DNA of 64,000 bases from JANQPX01 sp050633905 (GTDB lineage: Bacteria; Pseudomonadota; Alphaproteobacteria; Geminicoccales; Geminicoccaceae), in assembly GCA_050633905.1 (NCBI GenBank), contig JBOEHJ010000008.1:28314-92313 (forward strand), given 5' to 3'. The stretch's first letter is position 1. Each line of letters starts with the position of its first letter. The translations under genes were made by a program, and so were the position numbers. Positions 1 to 6,959 of this stretch are shown piece after piece. The notes beneath the pieces were generated by a model. The model made no database searches, had not been told where the DNA came from, and saw only the letters and a list, made by a program, of their open reading frames with translations.

Positions 1-539
1 TGGCTGATCATGACGATCGCGCCACGAAAATCCTTCAAATCCTGTTCGAGCTGCTCGATTGCCTTGATGTCGAGATGATTGGTCGGTTCATCCAAAAGGA
101 GGATTTCAGGCTCCTGCACCATCGCCCGCGCCAGCGCCACCCGTCTGGCTTCACCGCCGGAGAACCCGTCGATGCAGCGATCAGGAGCGATTTCGAAGCG
201 TGCCAGCATAGTTTCGGCGAGGTGGTGCGACATCTCATCGTCCGGACCGAGGCCGGAAATCGTTGCCTCGAGGGCTGTTGCACCTGTCGGTAAGTCAGGC
301 TCTTGGGGCAAATAGGCGACGGTCGTTCTCGGCTGTAGAAACCGCTCGCCTGCATCCAGCTCGATGAGATCGGCGATCACCTTCAAAAGTGTCGACTTGC
401 CGGCACCGTTTCGACCAACCAGGCAAATCCGATCATCACGACCGATCGCGAGATCGAGGTCGGCGAAGAGAACCTGACTGCCAATGCGCAGATGCGCGTT
501 GCGTAAGGTGAGGAGAGGTGGGGCCATGCTATCCGACAT
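1..539 (-). CDS. ABC-F family ATPase, 5' part only
   Basis: Partial gene running off the left edge; the start lies at 539 (MSDSMAPPLL) or 527 (MAPPLL). The visible 179 residues form one nucleotide-binding domain: Walker A GRNGAGKST (about residues 43-50), signature FSGGEARRVALARAM, Walker B EILLLDEPTNHLD, then the start of the H-loop (MIS) at the edge. The DEPTNHLD form and the absence of membrane segments are typical of soluble ABC-F proteins (Uup/EttA type), which act on ribosomes or in DNA repair rather than in transport. The second ATPase domain would lie outside the window. Which subfamily it belongs to cannot be decided from this half; Uup-like is my guess. Confidence 0.9.
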   Translation of the reverse strand, partial: MSDSMAPPLLTLRNAHLRIGSQVLFADLDLAIGRDDRICLVGRNGAGKSTLLKVIADLIELDAGERFLQPRTTVAYLPQEPDLPTGATALEATISGLGPDDEMSHHLAETMLARFEIAPDRCIDGFSGGEARRVALARAMVQEPEILLLDEPTNHLDIKAIEQLEQDLKDFRGAIVMIS

Positions 540-767
540 CGTTCGTGTCGTGCATTCACCCCAGCCCAGATGACCGGGCAAGGCAGCAATCGACACCATC
601 AACATAGGAAGCACCGGCTGCCCATGCAGCCGATGCTTCACTAATTGATCACGTCTCTAGCACGGCAAGGCGTCTTACCCAACAAGCAACAAGGAGACAC
701 TCAAGACTTGCAGGGCTCGTGCCTGTCGGCATGGCGTTCCTATACCTTTGTTTTCGCCGGCGTCTGC

Positions 768-1442
768 TTAGACGGTCGACGGGTCGGGCTGGATCAGAAT
801 TTCGACTCGCCTGTTGAGCTGGCGACCAGCCTCAGTACCGTTATCAGCACGCGGTTCGCGTTCGCCGCGACCTTCGGTCCCCAAGCTACCCCTCTCGACA
901 CCTCTATCCTCCAGTGCATCAACAACCGAGCTGGCTCGCCTGATCGAAAGATCCTGATTGTAGGCATCAGAGCCGGTCGAGTCGGTGTGGCCAACGACCG
1001 TCACGCGGTTGCGGTCATATTTGATCAGCACATTGGCAAGCTTGGTCAAACTCTGCTGAAAAGCAGGCTTGATCGCAGCGCTGTTGTAATCGAACGACAC
1101 CTCGCTATCTAGGGTTAGCTTCAAGAGGTCATCACGCACCCGTTCGATTTCAATCTCATTGGCGGCACGCTCATCGGCAAGCTCTTCTTCGAAGGCCTTT
1201 TCCTGGCTATCCAAAGCATAGCCGACGCCGCCGCCGATGGCTGCACCGATGGCAGCACCAGCAACAGTGCCACCCGTACGGCTTCCTTTTCTGTCCAACC
1301 GATTGCCCAGGACGCCGCCAGCCACAGCGCCGATCGCGCCGCCGACAGCCGTTCTGTTGACTGACTGCGTGCCATCAGGATTGGTGGTACAACTCACCAG
1401 AAAAAGACAGCTAAGTGCGGCGCAGGCTGTTCTGATCATCAT
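768..1442 (-). CDS. OmpA-family outer-membrane lipoprotein with glycine zipper
   Basis: A 224-residue protein. The ATG at 1442 is preceded by GGAGA at a good distance, so I prefer it to the upstream TTG at 1457. A lipoprotein signal peptide ends in the lipobox LVSC (mature Cys near residue 18). Then comes a glycine-zipper stretch (AVGGAIGAVAGGVLG and GAAIGAAIGGGVG, about 32-75), a short charged helix, and a C-terminal OmpA domain with the peptidoglycan-binding pattern GHTDSTG...NQDLSIRRA. The family anchors the outer membrane to peptidoglycan (YiaD/Pal-like). It is transcribed toward the ABC-F gene with about 230 bases between them, so it is probably a single-gene unit. Confidence 0.9.
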   Translation of the reverse strand: MMIRTACAALSCLFLVSCTTNPDGTQSVNRTAVGGAIGAVAGGVLGNRLDRKGSRTGGTVAGAAIGAAIGGGVGYALDSQEKAFEEELADERAANEIEIERVRDDLLKLTLDSEVSFDYNSAAIKPAFQQSLTKLANVLIKYDRNRVTVVGHTDSTGSDAYNQDLSIRRASSVVDALEDRGVERGSLGTEGRGEREPRADNGTEAGRQLNRRVEILIQPDPSTV

Positions 1443-1799
1443 GTCGTCTCCGTACAAGGGGGCGATGGCTCCCTTTCATAGTCCGATTCTCAAACACTTG
1501 CAGACATAAAAGCACAAGTAAACTGAACACGAGCTTAATTTTGATCTAGCGTAATGGTTGTTATTTTTAATCGTCATACGGGATTTCTATCAAGAAGGTT
1601 GATACCGAGAGCTCGTTAGCATTTTTGAACATATCGAACCGAACCATCCCTCATTCCAGCCAACCATGATGTGGGAGAAAGTGATTGATTAGGAGGTAAC
1701 TGGGCCAGGGACCGCAGCACTTATGCCTTGGGTTCGTTAGACCGCTGCAATCAACCCGTCATCGACTTGTCGAGATCGAGGACTACCCTCGTTACCATC
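1443..1799. other. Intergenic stretch, no gene seen
   Basis: About 360 bases, AT-richer than its surroundings in the 1500-1620 part, between the OmpA lipoprotein start and the recognisable phnL remnant. I found no coding pattern, tRNA or clear terminator. It presumably holds the lipoprotein promoter. Further decayed phnL sequence may lie at its right end, but I could not align it. Confidence 0.5.
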
Positions 1800-2084
1800 G
1801 GTGCTTTTGCTCGAATTCGTTTGTGGTCGGTCATAGCGGACCAACATGGAGACTCTGTTGCCCCAGGTTTTGTTCATCATTACCCTATTCTCTTATTGGA
1901 CGAGCTCACCGCACCGCTCGGCAGGGCCAACCGCGACCGCGTGATCGATCTGATCCGTAAGGCGAAAGATAGGGGAACAGCGATTATCGATATGTTCAAT
2001 GAGAAGGATCTGCGGGACGAGGCGACCGGCCGCGAAATCGACAACCAAAGGATGCTGATGCAACAGATGTGGATAGTAGCGTGA
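1800..2084 (+). pseudogene. phnL: Decayed 3' end of phnL (C-P lyase ABC protein)
   Basis: One reading frame ending at the TGA of 2082-2084 still resembles the C-terminal third of PhnL. IADQHGDSVAPGF lines up with the family signature GGEQQRVNIARGF, HHYPILLLDELTAPL with YPILLLDEPTASL, and DRVIDLIRKAKDRGTAIIDMF with the helix that follows. The signature motif is destroyed, the conserved Pro after the Walker B Glu is Leu, the D-loop Asp is lost, and no Walker A is found upstream, so it cannot encode a working ATPase. Its stop overlaps a GTG of phnM as GTGA (2081-2084), the usual mark of an old phnL-phnM translational coupling. Alignment is from memory of the family. Confidence 0.7.
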
Positions 2085-3223
2085 GCGGACGGCTGGCCCT
2101 TTCAAACGCGCGGATTGTGACGGCTGATGCGGTCGAGGAGGGCGGCCTGATCATCTCGGACGGCGTGATCCAGGAGATTGTACCGAAAGGCCGCGTGATC
2201 GACGCTGCGCTCGATGTCGGCGGTGACTTTGTCCTTCCAGGTCTAGTCGAACTACATACAGATAATCTGGAACGCCAATTTCAGCCGCGCCCTGCCGTGC
2301 GCTGGCCGCCTGACGCGGCAATGCTTGCCCATGACCAGCAGATGGCATCGGCTGGGATCACCACGGTGTTCGATGCGGTGGCTGTCGGCTTTCACGAGGG
2401 CAAGGAGGAGCGCAACGAATTTCTGCAGCGCTCAATTGACGTGCTGGAACAGGCCAACGAGGCAGGCAGCCTCAAGGCCGATCATTATCTTCATCTGCGC
2501 TGCGAGGTATCGTCGCCCCATGTTGTCGACATGTTTGAGCCGCTCCGCGATCGAGGTGGCGTGCGCCTGATCTCGTTCATGGACCACACGCCCGGACAGC
2601 GCCAATGGCGCGATCTCGACAAATACCGGAACTTTCATCGAAGTGGCGGGCGGCGAAGCGAGGCGGATCTTGATGCGCTGGTGGAAAAGAGGCTAGAGGA
2701 GCAAAAGCTCTACGCGGACAAGCATCGCCGCGCCTTGCTCGAACGCCTCGAGGGCATGGATGTCACCCTAGCAAGCCATGACGACACCACGGTCGGTCAT
2801 ATCGAAGAAGCCGTTGCCGAAGGCATCACCATCGCCGAGTTTCCGACGACCGGGGAAGCGGCTGCCGCTGCGCATCGTCACGGGATGACGATCGTGATGG
2901 GAGCACCCAATGTCATTCTTGGCGGATCCCATTCCGGTAATGTTTCAGCCCTCGATCTCGCAGGATCAGGTCATCTGGATGCGCTTTCATCTGACTATGT
3001 GCCGGTCAGCCTGCTGCATGCGGTGTTTCGACTGGTCGACAGGGTCGGCCTTACCCTTCCTGATGCCGCCGCGAAAGTGACAAAAAGCCCAGCCGCTATG
3101 GGAGGCTTTTCGGATCGAGGTGAGATTGCGCCCGGCAAGCGCGCTGATCTGCTGCGGGTGCGCAAGGTCGGTGACACGCCGGCCGTGATGTCGGTCTGGC
3201 GCGAAGGCGAGCGTATCGCCTGA
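2081..3223 (+). CDS. phnM: PhnM, ribose 1-methylphosphonate 5-triphosphate diphosphatase, copy 1
   Basis: Amidohydrolase-superfamily enzyme of about 380 residues. In the C-P lyase pathway PhnM removes diphosphate from alpha-D-ribose 1-alkylphosphonate 5-triphosphate. Visible family marks are the metal site ELHTDNLE near the N-terminus, HLRCEV, SFMDHTPGQ, SHDDTT, EFPTT, MGAPN, and the C-terminal GKRADLLRV typical of amidohydrolases. Start: the GTG at 2081 gives VSGRLALSNARIVT, which matches where PhnM proteins begin, and overlaps the phnL remnant stop; a GTG at 2069 would add four residues. A second phnM follows after 24 bases, so the two are probably co-transcribed with the 2H phosphoesterase gene. 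The C-P lyase core genes are not in the window. Confidence 0.92.
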   Translation: MSGRLALSNARIVTADAVEEGGLIISDGVIQEIVPKGRVIDAALDVGGDFVLPGLVELHTDNLERQFQPRPAVRWPPDAAMLAHDQQMASAGITTVFDAVAVGFHEGKEERNEFLQRSIDVLEQANEAGSLKADHYLHLRCEVSSPHVVDMFEPLRDRGGVRLISFMDHTPGQRQWRDLDKYRNFHRSGGRRSEADLDALVEKRLEEQKLYADKHRRALLERLEGMDVTLASHDDTTVGHIEEAVAEGITIAEFPTTGEAAAAAHRHGMTIVMGAPNVILGGSHSGNVSALDLAGSGHLDALSSDYVPVSLLHAVFRLVDRVGLTLPDAAAKVTKSPAAMGGFSDRGEIAPGKRADLLRVRKVGDTPAVMSVWREGERIA

Positions 3224-3247
3224 TCGTTTGAATAGCGGGGAAACAGC

Positions 3248-4381
3248 GTGGACGAGATGCTTTTGAGTAATGCCGAGATCGTCCTGGCCGATCAGACGAT
3301 GACCGGCGGTATCAAGATCACGGATGGCAAGATCACTGATATCGAGGAAGGACCGTCATCAGGGATCGATCTGGAGGGCGATTATCTCATCCCTGGCTTG
3401 ATCGATCTACACACCGACAATCTGGAGCGCCACTATCAGCCCCGAGCCGGTGTATATTGGGATCCCGTCAATGCGGTCATCGCTCATGATGCCCAGGTCA
3501 TCGGATCCGGCATCACCACCGTTTTTGACAGCCTGACCATCGGGGTCTCCCGTGGCTCGGATCAACGGATGGCGATGATGGGGCCCCTTTGCGAAGCGCT
3601 GGCTGTTGCCGACAGTGCTAACATGGTGAAAGCGGATCACCGTCTGCATCTTCGCTGCGAAGTGAACTACCCCCATATCGTTCAGGCGGTCGACGACTAT
3701 CTGGAACATCCCTTGTTGAGCATGATGTCGCTCATGGATCATGCGCCGGGCGATCGTCAGGTGCCGGATATCGAAGTCTGGCGCCGTTTCCACTTAAAGC
3801 TCTTTGATATGAATGAGGCGGCGCTCGATCGTTATCAAGAAGAGCTCATTCAACATTCCAAAACATTGTCACCCCATCATCGGCGAAAGCTCGGCGAGAT
3901 CGCATTGGCCAAGAAACTGCCCCTTGCAAGCCATGATGATGCCACATCCGCCCATGTCGAAGAGGCCGCTGATCTCGCGGCGGTCATCACCGAATTTCCG
4001 ACGACAAAGACCGCAGCGACGAGAGCGCGGGAACTCGATCTCAAGGTCTTGATGGGAGCGCCTAACCTGATCCGCGGGCAATCCCATGGCGGCAATGTCG
4101 CAGCAGGCGATTTGGCGATGAGCGGCCTCCTTGACATCCTTTCCTCGGATTACATTCCATCAAGCATGCTTCCCGCCGCTTTCAGACTGACAGAACCGCC
4201 CTTCGAGATGAACCTAAACGATGCCATCCGCACAGTGACCCTTGAGCCGGCGAAGGCTGCCGGCCTTGATGATCGAGGTGAGATCGCCATCGGCAAACAC
4301 GCCGATCTGGTACGGGTGAAACTGGTGGAAGGACGCCCCTTGATCGGTGCGGTGTGGCAACGAGGAGTACGGGTCGCATGA
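3248..4381 (+). CDS. phnM: PhnM-like amidohydrolase, copy 2
   Basis: 377 residues, clearly homologous to the preceding PhnM and sharing its key motifs: DLHTDNLERHYQP, HLRCEVNYPH, SLMDHAPGDRQ, ASHDDATSAHVEEA, EFPTT, MGAPN and GKHADLVRV. The two copies differ through most of the sequence, so this is an old divergence, not a fresh duplication. The GTG at 3248 follows GGGGA at good spacing; an ATG at 3257 is possible. The stop overlaps the next start as ATGA (4378-4381), which implies translational coupling to the 2H phosphoesterase. Both copies keep the metal-binding motifs. Whether both hydrolyse the same substrate is unknown; one may serve a related phosphonate or nucleotide intermediate. Confidence 0.9.
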   Translation: MDEMLLSNAEIVLADQTMTGGIKITDGKITDIEEGPSSGIDLEGDYLIPGLIDLHTDNLERHYQPRAGVYWDPVNAVIAHDAQVIGSGITTVFDSLTIGVSRGSDQRMAMMGPLCEALAVADSANMVKADHRLHLRCEVNYPHIVQAVDDYLEHPLLSMMSLMDHAPGDRQVPDIEVWRRFHLKLFDMNEAALDRYQEELIQHSKTLSPHHRRKLGEIALAKKLPLASHDDATSAHVEEAADLAAVITEFPTTKTAATRARELDLKVLMGAPNLIRGQSHGGNVAAGDLAMSGLLDILSSDYIPSSMLPAAFRLTEPPFEMNLNDAIRTVTLEPAKAAGLDDRGEIAIGKHADLVRVKLVEGRPLIGAVWQRGVRVA

Positions 4382-5085
4382 GTCGACGTTATGCCATCTA
4401 TTACGCCCCATCGCCTGGTTCCGATCTTGAAGCATTCGGCCGGCGCTGGCTCGGACGCGACCATATCACGGGGAAACCGATCGAGCAGCCGCCGTTGGAT
4501 GCTCTCGATGCCGCCGAGCTTGCCGAGGTCACTAAGTCAGCCCGTTACTATGGATTTCACGCGACGCTGAAAGCACCGTTCGAGCTGGCACCGGGGCGCG
4601 ATGAGAAAGCACTCTATGCGAAAGCTGCTGAATTCGCGGCAGCGCGTGAGCCTTTCGAAGCGCCACCTCTGCAGATTGCGCAAATCTCGAAGTGGATTGC
4701 CTTCAGGTTTTCATTTCAATCGGAAGACATGAACCGGTTGGCGGCAGATTGTGTGCGCGCGTTCGAAGAGTTTAGAGCCCCGCTATCTGCGGCCGATATT
4801 CAACGCCGTAGAAAAAGCGACCTGACACCGCGTCAGGACGAGCAGATGCTCGCCTTCGGCTATCCTTACATCTTCGATGATTTTCACTTTCACATGACGC
4901 TCGCTGGGCCGCTTGCGAACGACCGGCAGGAAAGAGTCCTGGCCGTCATGCAGACGATCGCGCCGCCATTTGGGAATAGGCCGCTTCTTGTCGACGCGAT
5001 TGCGATCTATGAACAGGCCAGCCGCGACCATCCGTTCATGCAGAGCATTCGCTTTCCTTTTGGCGGGCAGCAATCGAGCTCATAA
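4378..5085 (+). CDS. 2H phosphoesterase-like phosphonate operon protein (DUF1045)
   Basis: 235 residues with the two H-x-T motifs of the 2H phosphoesterase fold: GFHATLKAP near residue 60 and FHMTLAGPL near residue 172. It matches the DUF1045 family found beside C-P lyase genes. The start ATG overlaps the stop of the second phnM by four bases. Within the pathway an enzyme is needed to open 5-phosphoribosyl 1,2-cyclic phosphate (PhnP in E. coli); a 2H enzyme in this position could do that job, which is inference. The 3' end overlaps the convergent phnN by 50 bases. Confidence 0.88.
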   Translation: MSRRYAIYYAPSPGSDLEAFGRRWLGRDHITGKPIEQPPLDALDAAELAEVTKSARYYGFHATLKAPFELAPGRDEKALYAKAAEFAAAREPFEAPPLQIAQISKWIAFRFSFQSEDMNRLAADCVRAFEEFRAPLSAADIQRRRKSDLTPRQDEQMLAFGYPYIFDDFHFHMTLAGPLANDRQERVLAVMQTIAPPFGNRPLLVDAIAIYEQASRDHPFMQSIRFPFGGQQSSS

Positions 5086-5635
5086 CCTCATATTGAAGCA
5101 TGGCAACGAAGCGGTCTATCGCACGCTCTAGCCGATGGGCGTTGACCACTTCGCGAACATCGCTGCCGTCAACGTGATAAGCATCGACCCGGTCGAGACG
5201 TTTTTCGATGTCATCGATGGTTTCGCGTCCACGCTTGACCAGCCGATCTCGAAGAATGTCCCTCGGTGCCGTGATCAGCATCACCCGAACAGGAGACCAT
5301 AGACGCCTGGCCTCGTCGATCATTTGCCTCGACACATTGACGATCACCGAACGCCCGCGAGCTAGAGCCTCTTTGACCGCGATCGGTATACCATAACCAT
5401 GGCCATGGGCATGCCAACTCAACATGAAGGCGCCGCTGTTCTGCAAGCGGTCGAACGCCTCTGGCGTCACGGCTTGATGGGTTTCGCCGCCGGCATCCGC
5501 CGGGCGCGTGATGAAGCGGGTTGGAAACCAGAAACTGATGTCATGCTGGAGGAACTGACGGGCCCCATCGATCAGGCTGTCCTTGCCGACGCCGCTCGGC
5601 CCAACGATAAGAAAAAGAACGCCAGGCCTTCCCAT
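5036..5635 (-). CDS. phnN: PhnN, ribose 1,5-bisphosphate phosphokinase
   Basis: About 199 residues with a guanylate-kinase-like P-loop, LIVGPSGVGKDS, at the very N-terminus. The family pattern continues with FPTRFITRPADAGGETH, LSWHAHGHGYGIP and VIVNVSR. PhnN phosphorylates ribose 1,5-bisphosphate to PRPP, the last step of phosphonate ribosyl breakdown. I chose the ATG at 5635 because GGGAGAGA sits just upstream and the P-loop then starts near residue 8, as is usual; ATGs at 5653 and 5674 would lengthen it. It is convergent with the phnM operon and overlaps the 2H phosphoesterase gene by 50 bases, so both C-termini are encoded by the same DNA on opposite strands. Confidence 0.93.
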   Translation of the reverse strand: MGRPGVLFLIVGPSGVGKDSLIDGARQFLQHDISFWFPTRFITRPADAGGETHQAVTPEAFDRLQNSGAFMLSWHAHGHGYGIPIAVKEALARGRSVIVNVSRQMIDEARRLWSPVRVMLITAPRDILRDRLVKRGRETIDDIEKRLDRVDAYHVDGSDVREVVNAHRLERAIDRFVAMLQYEVMSSIAARQKESECSA

Positions 5636-5766
5636 CTTGATCTCTCCCGCCATGAGGTAATCCGCATCGCCCATTCGATAATCTCCAGGCTATGCACAAC
5701 GTCGCAACTTTTTTACATCAGAATTATAAGGCAATCGCGCGACAGTAGAAATAGAGCCTTGGGATT

Positions 5767-5803
5767 CATGGATGCTGGATAGCATCACATGGCCGTTTTT
5801 TTT
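5767..5803 (+). terminator. Terminator-like hairpin with T8 run, no gene in front
   Basis: A stem of CATG plus GATGCT pairs with AGCATC plus CATG (one bulged A) around a GGAT loop (5767-5791). Four bases later comes a run of eight T (5796-5803). The layout is that of an intrinsic terminator reading rightward. The nearest rightward gene ends at 5085, behind the antisense of phnN, so it may end a small RNA or an antisense transcript that starts near 5680. It could also be chance. Confidence 0.4.
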
Positions 5804-5947
5804 CCGTAAATCGGTACGAAATCCGCGAAATTGTGGTGATGGTACAAAAATTGCCAAAAACCGCGATGTTCACCACCAAGAGGTACGCACGGTTGTCTCC
5901 GCGTAAGCTTGGCCGCCCGCGCGAAAATGGGCTAAGACTGATTTGTC

Positions 5948-6328
5948 ATGGTAAATGGGGATCGGACATTGAACGCTAACGCATCCGAGAAGCGGTCCAG
6001 CCTTGCGGATCTCGTGAGGGATATCGTCGGTATGGATGATGCCACATCGACCGGTACCCCGAGGCCGGTGCCAAAAGCAGAGGGCGAGGTTGAGCTCGCC
6101 TTGGAGGATCTCATCTCCGATGATAACGGCGAAATCGTTTTCTTCAACGATGGCGGTTTTCGTACGCTTTCAATCACCACCGGATCATCGGTGGTGTCCA
6201 ATGGTCAGGCCAATAGTCATGCCACGGCCGGTGGTGAGGATGTCAGCGGCTTTCAATATGTGACCTTCGACAACGGCACGACGCTCTATTACGAAGAAGG
6301 CCTTGATCTCCTTCTGCCACAAAGCTGA
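5948..6328 (+). CDS. Small acidic protein of unknown function
   Basis: 126 residues, not recognised. The N-terminal third is Ser/Asp/Ala-rich and looks disordered. The rest is acidic, with beta-prone pieces such as IVFFNDGGFRTLSI and FQYVTFDNGTTLYYEEGLDLLL. There is no signal peptide, Cys pair or membrane segment. The ATG at 5948 is the first in frame. It stands alone between divergent phnN and a broken HTH gene on the other strand. Amino-acid composition and codon use look like a real gene, but no function can be proposed. Confidence 0.6.
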   Translation: MVNGDRTLNANASEKRSSLADLVRDIVGMDDATSTGTPRPVPKAEGEVELALEDLISDDNGEIVFFNDGGFRTLSITTGSSVVSNGQANSHATAGGEDVSGFQYVTFDNGTTLYYEEGLDLLLPQS

Positions 6329-6398
6329 AACGTAATACCAGTAAGGGGCGGTAGCGCTTTCTCGCTGCTTCAAGCTTTCGAATTCCCGTAGATCAGCA

Positions 6399-6773
6399 TC
6401 AGCCATGCCGCGCAGCAGATCCGTCTAGGGCTGCGTTCTGTTCGGTCTCCTCCGGCGGGCCGATCAGCTTCATGGGATCGGCGAGCCACAGGATTACACG
6501 CATATTGCCGTTTTGCACCTCGGTGTCGATTGCATCGTGCAATCGTTGCTGTAGCGATGACATTTGCCCAGTATCCGGGAAGGAAACGCCATCCTCAGAC
6601 GCCTTGGTCCAGTCCTGAAATGTCTGGTCATGGTGGCGCCAGCGCGAGCAGCCGATCTGCCTCGCCACCTCGCTGATCGTCAAGCCCTGGGCCAGTAATC
6701 CTACTGCTCGGCGTCAATCGATAACCGACTTAATGGGCTCAGCCTTGCGTGGCTGCTCACCATTTGAACTCAT
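6399..6773 (-). pseudogene. HTH small protein split by an in-frame TGA
   Basis: From an ATG at 6773 one frame runs MSSNGEQPRKAEPIKSVID, then meets TGA (6714-6716). It continues in the same frame as RRAVGLLAQGLTISEVARQIGCSRW and on to a stop at 6399. The helix-turn-helix LTISEVARQIGCSRW needs the residues just after the TGA (RRAVGLLAQG) to complete the domain, so the stop most likely interrupts an originally intact gene of about 124 residues. The C-terminal part (MRVILWLADPMKLIGPPEETE) looks like conserved small DNA-binding or terminase-like proteins, which is only a resemblance. A shorter product starting at 6683 is possible. A sequencing error or TGA readthrough would also explain it. Confidence 0.55.
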
Positions 6774-6959
6774 GGCATCATCTCTCACAATTGATCGGGA
6801 AGGAGGTTGGGTGCGGGGCAGAATGTCTTGCTGCGAATATAGGAACTTAATCATAAATCCAAGATCGTCGACGTTTACCTATTGTTAACTCTCAATCGAT
6901 AAGGTGCGAAAAAACTGGAGGAAGACAGGTCGGGGCAGGGAACTAGAGGATTACTGTCG

